Assembly (NCBI GenBank): GCA_030248295.1
Contig: JASANH010000105.1
Location: 1-64,000, forward strand
Source of the DNA: Mesodorylaimus sp. YZB2_4
Taxonomy: Eukaryota > Nematoda > Enoplea > Dorylaimida > Dorylaimidae
DNA: 64,000 nt
Direction of reading: 5' to 3'
Shown: positions 48,101 to 58,640 of the stretch, piece by piece
Numbering within the stretch: the first letter of the stretch is position 1
Layout of the letters: each line of letters begins with the position of its first letter
Made by a program: the position numbers and the translations under genes
Notes under the pieces: generated by a model
What the model was told of the DNA's origin: nothing
What the model saw: only the letters and a program-made list of their open reading frames with translations
Databases searched by the model: none

Positions 48101-48529
48101 AAAAATGCTGAACCTGCTCGACCACTGTTATCTAAGGTTACTCACTGTTTTAGGTTCATCAAGCAAAGGGCTAGTGGTCAACTGTGGACCTTAGCTCATT
48201 GGATGCGGGAATTTGTAAAGCGTCATCCAGCTTACAAAAAGGACTCGGTCGTTACTGAAGAGATCAATTACGATTTGTTGAAAACCATGGACGATATTGC
48301 GCAAGGCCGTGCGCATTGTCCATGTTTGTTGGGGACTTTTCGCACAAAAGCCCAAATCGGTATCCCAAATGCGGTGGACAAGGCCGAGATCATGTATCGA
48401 AATTATTCAGTTGGTCGAAGCAAACTTATCGGAAACACCGACCATGCAGCGGCGACCAATGGCAGCGGTCATGATGGGCATGGGCACAATGACCAGAGTC
48501 TTTTAAATGGCTTCTTGAAAGCTCAGTAA
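42146..48529 (+). CDS. GCLC: glutamate-cysteine ligase catalytic subunit
   Basis: Six coding exons join in phase: 42146-42464, 44542-44999, 46651-47114, 47201-47417, 47722-48011 and 48154-48529, about 707 residues. Matching landmarks are WGDEVEY-type [91 protein letters not shown] and [18 protein letters not shown]. The enzyme joins L-glutamate to L-cysteine using ATP, the first and limiting step of cytosolic glutathione synthesis. The vertebrate protein is about 637 residues. Here the extra length is mostly in exon 5 and in a His/Gly/Asn-rich C-terminal tail. Intron 2 carries a transposon. Confidence 0.95.
42465..44541 (+). other. GCLC first coding intron
   Basis: About 2.1 kb, with a GTAAGT donor and a TATTCAG acceptor. 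It holds a C-run at 44262-44278 and no gene that I can support. Confidence 0.6.
45263..46311. mobile_element. 1,049-bp DNA transposon in GCLC intron, 8-bp TSD
   Basis: Terminal inverted repeats begin CCAGCATCGACCGACCC on both sides, a perfect 17 bp that then grades into GGGTCGG-rich sequence. An exact 8-bp direct repeat, gaccatga, flanks it at 45255-45262 and 46312-46319. There is no transposase frame. The 8-bp duplication suggests hAT-type mobilisation. A run of about 18 Gs at 45535-45553 lies inside. Confidence 0.8.
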
Positions 48530-50450
48530 GTGGGGCTAGGGCGTTACGTTTCGTGTGACCTCGCTTTGGTCACAGTCACTTTTTTTGATAATGTACTGTT
48601 TTGCCAGTAATATTTAATTGTGACCTATTTTACGGCATCTTTTTTCTCCATCTATGACATCCAGTAGCTTTTATCTTTTGCTCATTCCTTTTTCCTAGTC
48701 CGCTTATTTACAGTGTAGAGATAATACATGACAAAAGTTTTCAAAAGTTCTTGCTTTTTTTTGAAAAAACTAGCAATTGAGCTGTCCTTTTTTATAAGGA
48801 TTGATGACATCTGAGGTCAGATGCTAACTGATGCTATACATAGCATTTGCTGTGGAATCAGCCATGAAGATGATTGGAACGAGAATGTCAATGAGTTTTG
48901 AAGCGGCGCACAGGCATCATTTTAGAATAGTTTCATATTCAGATAGCTATTATGACTGACGAGGTAACGATGAGTGCCATCACTTACAATGGGTGTGTGC
49001 TGCTGGTAGTACTGTAGTACTGGGATACTGTAGTTGCGTGAACTGAAATGCCTTGTTTTGATGGATTGTGAAGGGTTTGTGGATTTGAGGGTGAGCATGA
49101 TCAAGTAGAGAAATTCAGAGGATAAGGTAGCTTTTGTGTGTTGTGACTGCTGTGAGTTGTGCTATGCTCTCTAAACCATTATGATATGAATTGATCTGCG
49201 CGGACGATCTAGCAGCACTGTAAAGAGATCAGTTTAGCGTCGTTGTGATGAGCACAGAGTAGTTTCCACTCGATCACACACTGCCTCCCTACGTTCAATA
49301 CTGATCGGAAGTATTGTTAGATTTCTGGCAGCAACTATGACATTTGGTAAAATGCTCTTTTTTCGAGTAAGATCCAGGTTACTGTTTTATCCATGCAGAC
49401 ACCGACTGATTGCAGAATCGTGGACAAACGGCAAACACGATAAACGAAGAGTCAAAACCAAAACGATTAGTGAAGAAGATACAGTTATTAATTTCGTGGT
49501 CGATTTATTCATTCTATATTCATGACATTCTTAAAGCACACTCAAGGATCACGAACCGTGCCAAAAAATACTACTCCTCACACTCACAGGGAAAATGTCA
49601 TGGCACTGACGAAATTGAGACTTTCCACACCAGGATCTAAACCAGTTTAAAGTATCCCAAGCAACATCCAACAGGACAGTATTCCAGAAAGTCATTGCCG
49701 AGAAGATAAAAGATTGCTTATATGACACGTTATGCCTGTGGGCCTATGGGCCAATAAATGGTGATCTATGTCAATTAATCGAGCACTAGCGCGAACAGTA
49801 TCTGATTTATGCAAAAAACGCGCGTTTGGAAAGTCGTGAAAGCCATGATGAAACTTATAAAGCTGGCACAACTCAAGCGCTCCCTTCTATGTACAATGAA
49901 GACTAATCCAACTAGAATTTGCTCATCAATCCTCATAAGAAATTTGCATATCCTTGTAGCGAGTGCAGCATATTCTTGTTGATTGTGGAAGGTGCTAGTA
50001 AATTTCCGAGGTTTCTTCGTGGTTATCCAATAATGTACAGTACATTTAAAAAGGTAGGTAATTGTTGAAGGGATCGCCAAAAATTTGAACAGCGTGCAAC
50101 TGGTCGCAACACTGCTGCTCACGTCAAACAAACATGCGTTGGACACGAAGCACGAGTAGTTCTCACCTTATAAAAACAGGCGAAAAAATGCGACATAAAG
50201 GCTCGAATGAACAAAAATATTTTTGACCAATTAGTTTTGACATGAAATTCTTGACATTTCTAAGATTTTCCCACCTAAAAAACTACCAATAGTTTTTAGC
50301 AGGTCAGAAATACGTATGACTTTTGCTCACTTTACATCACAGTCGATAGAAAACGAATACGAATTTTGGTGATCTGCTGATTGTGATTGAGTCAATGGAA
50401 TGAAAAATTGAAAAGAAAATTTAGCTAGAAACTTTTTTCCCTTGTGTGAA
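48530..50450. other. GCLC 3' region and intergenic
   Basis: Contains the GCLC 3' UTR and probable upstream exon or exons of SMIM15. No further gene or repeat is supported. The minus-strand frame 49775-50146 shows no known domain. Confidence 0.4.
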
Positions 50451-50458
50451 CAGTAGAA

Positions 50459-50728
50459 ATGTTCGACCGTGATTATTGGGCGAAATTGTTCGCTGATATA
50501 ATGATCTATGCGGCCGCAAATCCTTGGCAATTTATCAATTACATCTTGCTGATCTTATCGCCTTTATTCCTACTGAGCGCATTTTTGTCGTGGAAATTGT
50601 TGACAGCGATTGAGAAAGAAAAGAACGAAAAGAAAGCCAAAGCGAAACGGCAAGAGAAAATCGATAAACTGAAAGCGAAACAGCAAAACGCGGCGATCGC
50701 TGCCGGTGGAAAAATCAAAGATCAATGA
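50459..50728 (+). CDS. SMIM15: small integral membrane protein 15
   Basis: The protein has 89 residues in one coding exon. It opens MFDRDYWAKLFADIMIYAA, followed by NPWQF, one transmembrane segment (about residues 26-43, LLILSPLFLLSAFLSWKL) and a Lys/Glu/Ala-rich coiled-coil tail. The vertebrate SMIM15 protein has the same MFD start, the same PLFLxSAxLSWKL membrane segment and the same basic tail, at about 74 residues. The function of this conserved single-pass protein is poorly known. A pyrimidine tract ending in AACAG at 50455 suggests a spliced 5' leader. Confidence 0.9.
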   Translation: MFDRDYWAKLFADIMIYAAANPWQFINYILLILSPLFLLSAFLSWKLLTAIEKEKNEKKAKAKRQEKIDKLKAKQQNAAIAAGGKIKDQ

Positions 50729-51041
50729 AGTCACAGTTTCTGTTTTGATTCAGGTTATACCAACTGTAAAAATGTAGATTTACTTTGATTAATGAACGAG
50801 AAAATGCACGTTTGCTGAAATTGGAAGTTATGCAATCGATTTTTCGGAAGAAGTAAAGTGCACACGTTGCAAAGAAGAGAGTGCATAAGCTGTACTGTAG
50901 ATTACTTTCAGTTTGTTTTCCAGGTGATTAGCAAAAGCGAAGTATAGTAGTGATCAACTACCTTCTGTAAAATACAGCAGAGTTAAGTAATGAGTAGTGT
51001 AAAGCGCTTCCAAATATGAAAAGTCAAAATGATACTTGGTT

Positions 51042-51047
51042 AATAAA
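51042..51047 (+). terminator. poly-A signal of SMIM15
   Basis: AATAAA about 315 bp after the SMIM15 stop codon, in a T-rich context. Confidence 0.5.
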
Positions 51048-51059
51048 ACTCTATTTTGG

Positions 51060-52480
51060 TTTACAAAGTCAGTAGCGGCGGGCAGAGAACGGTTTACCCA
51101 CGAATATTTTCCTCGAATTTGTCACCACTTATAAAAGGACTAGCCGACTGAAAGTCGTAAAAGGCTCCTTTACACTGTCTACTGTCTTCCAAGTATTCTT
51201 ATTTATTGTTATTGTTTCGCCATATCGCTCTGGACTGGTTTGCGACTTGAAGTAGCTTGGGGGATTGCAGGATGATTTCGCTCTCGGACTGGTTTGATCG
51301 GTTTTTATCACTGACTGTGTTTCCATTTTATGTTTCTTAACCCATGAGTGCACTTCAGGACAAAATGTGATAAAGAAGTTGTCTGCTTATTCTAAAAATT
51401 TTCGTGAACGAAGTGTGTAGTGATTGGAAATATTTCTTTTTGGATGTCTTGACTCTAGCCGCTTCATTCAAACTGGCCAATATCCCACTTTTCTCACTCT
51501 CGCCTTTACTTGCTATGATTTTATAATGTCGGTATTCTGTAATTACTCACTTTGAACCTGAAAATCCTTTCTATGTGCCAGGCGTGTTACTGTACGTCGC
51601 GACTTGACGGTCACGGCTAATCAAAATACTTGCTTGGTCTTTTGAGAGACTCTGTTTCATCTGATTGTGAGAAAGAGGACTCACATCAAAGAGATGGAGG
51701 TTCACAGCATGGCTTAGCACATCCTAAATTGCGATGAACACATTTATGCAGTTCGGGTGCCTGGGTGCAAAGTCCACAAGAGTCTTTAACAGAAGGAAGA
51801 CGGGGTGTTTTTGTTAGCCGTGCGCGGTGAATGTCCGTCTCGACACAATTTAATTTAAGTAAAGTTTTTCACTTTTCAAATGCATTTAAACTATAGCCTT
51901 GGGCTGGTTTCGATTATGAATTACGATAGAGATTTTCCATCTGCTTTTTTGAAACATACAGTGGAATAGGTAAGTGGCCCAAATCAGATTGATTCATATG
52001 GCTATGTTGCCAGGTCGATTCTAATTCTTAACGATAAGTGTGTCCAGCGAGGTGATATCCGCTGTTTCAGCCATGCTGCGAACGAAAGTGATTGCAAAGC
52101 CATAAGCCGGCAGAAGTGCTGAAATAAGCCATCTCCCGGAAAAGCGACAAAGCTATCACACTTTGGTGCCAGAAAATACTTTCTCCAAGGTTCCAACAGT
52201 TTGCATTTTTGCTATAAACTGATGCAACTTCATCGTTTTAGTCTTTCTCGGAATTGTTGTGCACTGTTCCATTTGACAAACCGCATTTCCCCGGCAATAG
52301 TCAGATGATACCTAGCGTATGTGGCTGAATCGCAGAGCCAGTTTTTCGTTTACTGTTGAGCCCAACTCTATTTGTTTGCAGTTGTGCTCCACGTATTCTT
52401 TTTTAGAGGCAGTGTCAGCAATGTTATTTCTGAGTCTTGATATTAGTAGAACGGTGAATAGAGCATAAGCTAATTGATTG
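51060..52480. other. intergenic, no gene seen
   Basis: No repeat or coding feature is supported. The right end should contain the promoter and non-coding exon of the next gene. Confidence 0.4.
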
Positions 52481-52495
52481 CATGTTTTTAGGAAA

Positions 52496-54001
52496 ATGGA
52501 CATTGAAAAAGAATTTTTCAAATTACTCGTGTCCAAAGGTCTTCGTGCTCACGAAGCTCGCGACGTATTAAATTGTTATTTTACAAATTTTGTGCGTCCT
52601 GGAGAAAACACGTTGTACAGTTGTTTTTCATGCGGTGGTTTTTATGCTCCAAGTTTTGGACAGCCTCTGTGTTCTACGTGCCACGCATTTTTGTATCCCG
52701 AATCGATAAATTTCTGGTACAATTTGTGAGTATTTCAATGGAGTAAAAATGTGTTATTGTTGCCTATATAATTGTAATCGCTAACTTTTTCAGGGCTCAG
52801 CGTGGCTCGAAGTTTTCCGACGATCAAAAATCAGATAGCGAAGATTCAGGCAACGAAGATCTGGGTCCGACAGTATCGTACAGTCAAAAGGATGGTAGCA
52901 GTACTGCTCTTCAATCTCCTGCAGATCAGTCATCTTCTTTGCACAGTTTCAATCAAATTGGCGGTTCTGGCGATGACAGCAACAATTCTGCCTCTTTTGT
53001 TGGTGTCGGAATTGTGCATAGCGTGCCACCGCAAGATCGACTGAGCGAGCAGTTACGAGCTCTAAGTCTGCCACGGTCACCAAACGAACGCTGCTTACCT
53101 GAGGGATTGGTCGATCGATTACCGACCGAAGTGTTGGCGAAAATTTTCAGTTTTGTTGACGATTTGACATTATGGTTTTGCAGTCGTGTGTCAAAACGTT
53201 GGCAACGGATCGTGAAAGGATCTACAACTTCTCGACAGTGGCAAAAATACGTCAATCTACGTTGGCCGTTAGTGCAACCGTTCTACGCGCCCGTGTGTTG
53301 GTACAAATTGTACGGGGCATTGATGGATGCTGCGCCTTGTTTTGCTTGTTTGGAGGTAAGGAAGGTCGATGTGGTTGGAAACCTTTGAGAAGAGCGCATT
53401 CGATTTGTCATGTCATCGACAAATCTCACTTTACATTCTCTTTCAGCATATGCAAATCGACAAGAATCAATCGAATATTTGGTCGGCTGCGTCCTTGGCG
53501 GCAGATAACGGTGGCGTTGGCACAAGTTTAGGTTCGAAGCGGCTTCATTCCGAAATTCGGTCGTTGCATGCCGAACCACCAGCTGGTGTGGAGGCGCGTC
53601 CATTGAATCGACAGTACAGCCATTGGTTGGCCAGTTTGACTGGTCCGGCGAATAGTCCGTACGAAGGGGGCAAGTTCCTTTTATTTATTCAAATACCAGA
53701 TACATATCCGATGGTTCCGCCGATTATCAAATTTCTTACTCGTATTTTTCATCCAAACGTAAGTCGGCACGGCGATATTGGAATGGATGTGCTGTTGCAC
53801 AATTGGAGTTTGGCTTTGACGCTAAGTAAGATTTTGTTGAGCATTCAATCGTTGTTGACTGATCCGACGCCCGACGCTTGCATGGAACCGGAGATAGGTC
53901 GTTTGTACCGTGATAACCGAGTTATCTATGATTGTATGGCCCAGATGTGGACATGGAAATATGCCATGATCGATGTGTTAATGCCGTCGTGGAATGATTG
54001 A
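52496..54001 (+). CDS. Cys4 motif / F-box / catalytically dead E2 (UBC) fusion protein
   Basis: Exons are 52496-52725, 52794-53355 and 53447-54001, 448 residues, with phases 2 and 0 that match. The start ATG lies 5 bp after a TTTTTAG acceptor, so the 5' leader is spliced. Four cysteines (C43, C46, C59, C62) form a zinc-ribbon-like site. An acidic Ser-rich linker follows. The F-box begins LPTEVLAKIFSFVDDLTLWFC near residue 186. A UBC fold fills about residues 300-448, with TYPMVPPIIKFLT and the FHPN motif. The normal active-site Cys (ICLDIL context) is replaced by Gly376 in DIGMDVL. It should bind SKP1 but cannot form a ubiquitin thioester, so an adaptor or E2-mimic role is inferred. Confidence 0.85.
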
Positions 54002-54420
54002 AGGACTATTTTAGTTTTGACGTTAATACGAGTTTATGTTTGCAAAAGTAGGGTGTATATATAATGAGTTCGTGTGTTGGCGTTTTGTGGATTTCAATAT
54101 CGCCTTAGAAGTTCCTAAAAAATGTATGGAGGCTGAGTGTTGGTTAGAAGACATTATATGTTTACATTCAGCAACTCGTGACAGTCGGAACGGATTAAAC
54201 CTCTTTTCAAAGGACCCAAACTCCATGCATCAGCTGATTCCCATTCAATGCCCATATTTGGTTGGGTGTTGAAGGATGGATACAAGTGATTTATCAAAAG
54301 GTCCTGGCAAAGCATCTGATTATATGGGGTAGTATTGCGCAATATGGGGCCCATCGGCCAGTGAGACGTATGTACGCCCCAAAAATCTCAGTACAATACT
54401 AGTCTAACCAGTAGCATCAT
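54002..54420. other. 3' UTR / intergenic
   Basis: Follows the stop codon of the F-box/UBC gene. Nothing further can be supported. Confidence 0.35.
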
Positions 54421-54581
54421 TATGCCTCTGTGTATGCTCTGTGCGGGGACCGGCACGCACAGCAGCGTCCCTCTGCGTGTCTCCACTGGGAGCACATCCA
54501 CGCGAGGGCATCCTTGACAGGACACCAACTTCCTTGGACGATGGCTGGTAGACTGAGACTGTCTACTCCTTCGGCTTCACT

Positions 54582-54720
54582 TGGTGCACCTCGACAGTAC
54601 CACACGGTCACCCACGGCCTGGCGTACAGTCAGCGAGGGTTTATTGTTCGCAAACTGACCTCCATCACTGGGGATTGAACCTGGGATGAGACCAGCTGCT
54701 CGCTACTGATCAATACGCAT
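54582..54720 (-). repeat. tRNA-like interspersed repeat, family 2, copy 2
   Basis: The block gcgagggtttattgttcgca, then aactgacctccatcactggg and gattgaacctgggatgag, matches 12784-12880. The B-box equivalent on the minus strand is CAGGTTCAATCCC. About 150 bp to the left (54430-54580) may also belong to the same element. Confidence 0.55.
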
Positions 54721-55939
54721 AGACGATCACCGACAGATAAAACCTTGATAACTCAGAGCAGTGCTGTTTGGGACAAAACTAAAATCAAACATCCCCATAC
54801 TTTGGGCCCCTGTCTGTCCTAAGATTTGGAAGGACAACGAGCCTTTTTAGTACCAGCAAGTGTCCCGTGCCAAAAGTCTGTCGCTACGCCAAGAGCTGTT
54901 GAGCTATATGTTTCAAAATACAGCATATTCTGCAAAAATAACGTGCCAGTGATCGCAATCGCTAAGTATCACTGCACTGACTAAATTATCAGTGATAGCA
55001 GCGACAATTGCGAACGTTTCAAATCTGTGTCATTTACACATGTGATTTATCAGAGCGGCCATAAAGTGATTTTAGTGATTTAATTCATTTCAAACATATT
55101 ACAAGGTTGGAAAACCTGGAAGCATGGAATCTGAGGAGTGAGGGAATTTTGGAGCCAGAATCAGGGAAAACTGATCAGGGAATCAGGGAGATCACCTTTC
55201 TAGGATTCAAATTTTCAATCACGTTGAGGTTAATCATACTGGTTAGGCCTGTAAATCATTTTAAATTTGTTTTGTTGTCGAGGAGGAATGTGAAAATCCT
55301 CTCGGGAAATCGAATTCTTTTCTAGGAAACCTGGAAAATTCATTTTCTGCTCTATGAGCCTTGCTTTGTGGAACTACTGAACCTGTACTGAATCTCGACC
55401 TTGTTTGTATCCCGATACCGAATTCAAGGAGGAATCCAAATAAAATGTATGCCAAACAAACAATCTTCAGGCTGGCGCGGGAAATTTGAATTTTTGCACC
55501 GTGGTTATTTTACGTTCTGCTATGCCTTACATAGGAGCGAGGGCCATTCGCGTGTACATATGTTCCTACATGTACTAGTGCAGCTCTACTTTATATTCAA
55601 TCGACAACTCCAGTGCCGATCTTCTGCAATAAAATTTCGCAGCTACTGAAGGGCTGCAGTCGGATAAGCAATATCGTTCCGTGCACTAGTGAGTGGAAAA
55701 TTCGCAGTTGCACGCGTGGACCCCAAAAGGAGGATCTCGAGCAATCAACTGCGAGGATACAGGGAAGGGCAGGCGTCCGGCTAGAATTGCAAAGTAAGCT
55801 TCCTGCACAATTGGGGAACAAAACTATTTGGAATTTTGAACAGTAAATTGTTGGCATCCGAGGCCTCGTTTTTAAGTGATAATGTAAATTTCAAATTAGG
55901 CGCTGCTGCTTGCCAATGCAATGGCTTTGTTTGTAGTCT
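54721..55939. other. intergenic, no gene seen
   Basis: A small hairpin is formed by gcaatcgct and agcgacaattgc at 54956-55013. The words tcaggga and caggga recur at 55130-55195, as in ends of some hAT-type repeats. No gene is supported. Confidence 0.35.
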
Positions 55940-55945
55940 AACTTC
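55940..55945. other. target-site duplication, left (aacttc)
   Basis: Exact 6-bp copy of 61260-61265. It borders the foldback element on the left. Confidence 0.85.
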
Positions 55946-55978
55946 AGTAGTTATAGTGTGCGTCGCGCGCCTGCAGCT

Positions 55979-56001
55979 AGCTGGGGGCGAAGCCCCCAGC
56001 T
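55979..56001. repeat. subterminal palindrome, left arm
   Basis: agctgggggc, gaa, gcccccagct: a 10-bp stem with a 3-base loop, 33 bp from the element tip. The right arm has the same stem without the loop at 61207-61226. Confidence 0.8.
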
Positions 56002-56278
56002 TACCATACCAGCTTATTATCACCCCTAAGCCACTGACCACTAGCTGAAAGCCCAAGCCCCGCAGGGCCTTAATTAGCTTACCACCCTAATAATCGTCAG
56101 TCCTTTGAGACCCTTCTTATCACTGTGAGCCCCCTTATCAGTCATTAGCTGAACCTTATCACTATCTAGTCATTAGCTGAACCATATCATCGACTAGTCA
56201 GCAAGTCAAGCTCCAATCTTCTTATCATATCACAATAGCGATGATCCATAATCAGTATTTTCTGGAAAAGTGAAAAGT

Positions 56279-56353
56279 TTTGCGCCCGCTAAGAATCGAA
56301 CTCGCCTCGCCCGAGTGGAAGTCGAAGGTTCTACCAGTTGCGCCACGGGGGTA
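56279..56353 (-). tRNA. tRNA-Gly(UCC)-like Pol III unit, left arm
   Basis: Read on the minus strand: A-box TGGCGCAACTGG, anticodon-type loop CTTCCAC with TCC in anticodon position, B-box GAGTTCGATTC, then GCGGGCGCA and, a few bases on, AACTTTTCACTTTT as a Pol III stop. The acceptor and D stems pair poorly, so it is probably tRNA-like or a pseudogene rather than a working tRNA. Transcription would run outward, towards the left tip of the element. Confidence 0.55.
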
Positions 56354-56446
56354 GTTTAGAAAGAGGGTCGAGAGTGCACAGTGAAGACAATGGATTATTT
56401 GAACGCGCAGACATACATGTCATCGAAACCTACAGCGGAGCATTCA

Positions 56447-57194
56447 GAGCTGCTCGTTTAGTGACAAGAGCAGCTCCTCCTTGGTGGAGAGCAGCTCGGA
56501 GCTGCTCATTTTGTTGCAGGAGCAGCTCCTCCTTGGTGGGGAGCAGCTCGGAGCTGCTCATTTTGTGGCAGGAGCAGTTCCTCCTTGGTGGGGAGCAGCT
56601 CGGAGCTGCTCATTTTGTTGCAGGAGCAGCTCCTCCTTGGTGGGGAGCAGCTCGGAGCTGCTCATTTTGTGGCAGGAGCAGTTCCTCCTTGGTGGGGAGC
56701 AGCTCGGAGCTGCTCGTTTTGTTGCAGGAGCAGCTCCTCCTTGGTGGGAAGCAGCTCGGAGCTGCTCATTTTGTTGCAGGAGCAGTTCCTCTTTGGTGGG
56801 GAGCAGCTCGGAGCTGCTCATTTTGTGGCAGGAGCAGTTCCTCCTTGGTGGGGAGCAGCTCGGAGCTGCTCGTTTTGTTGCAGGAGCAGCTCCTCCTTGG
56901 TGGGAAGCAGCTCGGAGCTGCTCATTTTGTTGCAGGAGCAGTTCCTCTTTGGTGGGGAGCAGCTCGGAGCTGCTCATTTTGTGGCAGGAGCAGCTCCTCC
57001 TTGGTGGGGAGCAGCTCGGAGCTGCTCATTTAGTAACAAGAGCAGCTCCTCCTTGGTGGGAAGCAGCTCGGAGCTGCTCATTTTGTTGCAGGAGCAGTTC
57101 CTCTTTGGTGGAGAGCTGCGCAGAGTTGCTCATTTCTTGGCAAGAGCAGGTCCTCCTTGGTGGGAACTGTTTGGATCTGCTCATTTTATGGCAG
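56447..57194. repeat. 52-bp tandem array, left arm (12 regular + 2 degenerate units)
   Basis: Twelve units of exactly 52 bp run from 56447 to 57070, followed by two diverged units. Each unit contains the palindromes gagcagctcggagctgctc and aggagcagctcct, joined by tccttggtggg and attttgt. Because 52 is not a multiple of three and the unit has no stop on this strand, all three frames stay open. The resulting 52-residue-period peptides rich in SSSLVGSSSELLIL are by-products of composition. Confidence 0.9.
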
Positions 57195-57380
57195 AGCAGC
57201 ACTTTGGTAGCAGGAGTAGCTCCTACTTTGTGGGGACCTTTCCATTTTATCAGGTGAGCGGCAAATGTGAGAGCATACACCATGCCAGTTTCCTACAAAT
57301 CCAGTCAGGGCGTTCACTTTGTACCTTAGGGGGCTTTACTTCATGGTCCATGTTGCACTTATAAGCCTACAACCCCGCTC

Positions 57381-57462
57381 ATATTAGCGGGGGAGCTGCT
57401 CATGTTAGCGGGGGAGCAGCTCATGTTAGCGGGGAGCAGCTCATGTTAGCGGTGGAGCAATC
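57381..57462. repeat. 21-bp tandem repeat, left arm (4 units)
   Basis: Four copies of gctcatgttagcgggggagc with small changes (20-21 bp). The inverted counterpart in the right arm has about six copies at 58330-58450. This is the innermost block of the terminal repeats. Confidence 0.85.
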
Positions 57463-57529
57463 ACTGCCCTGATGCTTCCATATATTCTTCCTCATATGAA
57501 TGTGAAGAGAGGGCTAACTGCCAAGTGAC

Positions 57530-57538
57530 GATAAAAGG
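57530..57538 (+). promoter_or_regulatory. possible TATA box of the cargo gene
   Basis: GATAAAAGG lies about 50 bp upstream of the first ATG of the zinc-finger gene at 57587. It is a weak match. Confidence 0.35.
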
Positions 57539-57586
57539 CAACAGTTTTGTTGCATCTGCCAGTTTCATATTTTTTCGAGTTGGCGA

Positions 57587-58228
57587 ATGGTTCGGTTTGG
57601 ATTACTCTCGAAAATGGTCAACGATAACGATAGCTCGTCTGGCGAAAATGGCGACGATGAATGCACAAAATGTGACAAGACATTTTGTTCGAAATATTCA
57701 TTGAGGCGTCACATGAAATCTGTTCATGGAAAGCGAGCGCGGACCAGTACTGTTGATGGTAGCAAGGATGGTGATAGCGAAGAAGCGGATGGCGGCGGAG
57801 ACAATGACGATGACGATGAAATAGAACCATCCAATAAAATTTGGCGGACATTCTTGAAACGGATCTTGCGTAATTGGAGGGAAGATGATGATTTTCAAAT
57901 GCCACAAACGGAAGATGATTTTCTAAACCTCAAAGATCAAGTCCGAGAGGAGTTGTACAGTCAAACGGTCAAACTTTTGAACGACTACAATGCACTGGTC
58001 GATTCTCCAATATATAAAAAGATTCGAGTCACTGAAGATCGCCTATTACAATTGATGGATGACGAAGATAGTGATGATCAGCAAGAAGCCTTCCAAACGG
58101 CCTTCGATCAGAGGAAAACATTGCTATTGAATTTTTTGAATGACAACCTAGATGTAGTTGAAAATTATGCGGAAACATCAGACAGTGGAGAGGAAGATGG
58201 AGAAGAAGAAGAAGAGGACAGTGATTAA
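57587..58228 (+). CDS. single C2H2 zinc-finger protein, cargo of the foldback element
   Basis: An intact 213-codon frame fills the single-copy loop. One classical finger is present (C26-x2-C29-x12-H42-x4-H47; CTKCDKTFCSKYSLRRHMKSVH), followed by a basic patch and an acidic Asp/Glu/Gly run (about residues 60-78). A helical central region follows (IWRTFLKRILRNW to LLNFLNDNLDVVENY), with a very acidic tail of Glu and Asp. No transposase, integrase or helicase motif is visible. A second ATG at 57614 is possible. A TATA-like box precedes and AATAAA follows, so it looks like a complete transcription unit. A single finger with acidic regions suggests a chromatin or end-binding protein, which is an inference. 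Confidence 0.75.
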   Translation: MVRFGLLSKMVNDNDSSSGENGDDECTKCDKTFCSKYSLRRHMKSVHGKRARTSTVDGSKDGDSEEADGGGDNDDDDEIEPSNKIWRTFLKRILRNWREDDDFQMPQTEDDFLNLKDQVREELYSQTVKLLNDYNALVDSPIYKKIRVTEDRLLQLMDDEDSDDQQEAFQTAFDQRKTLLLNFLNDNLDVVENYAETSDSGEEDGEEEEEDSD

Positions 58229-58312
58229 TCCACCCAACTGATTTTATAAAACTACTGTGCACAAACATTAATACCTTGATATTCAATCATGATCAATATT
58301 TATGTTTCTTTT

Positions 58313-58318
58313 AATAAA
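58313..58318 (+). terminator. poly-A signal of the cargo gene
   Basis: AATAAA, 85 bp after the zinc-finger stop codon and just before the right arm begins. Confidence 0.5.
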
Positions 58319-58329
58319 TAGCTACTCAC

Positions 58330-58450
58330 CTGCTAACATAAGCAGCTCCCCGCTAACATGAGCAGCTACCCCGCTAACATGAGCAGCTCCCCGCTAACAT
58401 GAGCAGCTCCCCCGCTAACATGAGCAGCTCCCCCGCTAACATGAGCGGGG
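58330..58450. repeat. 21-bp tandem repeat, right arm (about 6 units)
   Basis: Copies of ctaacatgagcagctccccc, the reverse complement of the block at 57381-57462. The copy number differs between arms (about 6 against 4). Confidence 0.85.
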
Positions 58451-58640
58451 TTGTAGGCTTATAGGTGCAACATGGACCATGAAGTAAAGCCCCCTAAGGT
58501 ACAAAGTGAACGCCCTGACTGGATTTGTAGGAAACTGGCATGGTGTATGCTCTCACATTTGCCGCTCACCTGATAAAATGGAAAGGTCCCCACAAAGTAG
58601 GAGCTACTCCTGCTACCAAAGTGCTGCTCTGCCATAAAAT

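Noticed and set aside
57026..57283. CRISPR-like spaced repeats in the arms
   Set aside because: Units are contiguous tandem 52-mers without unique spacers, in a eukaryotic genome, inside terminal inverted repeats.
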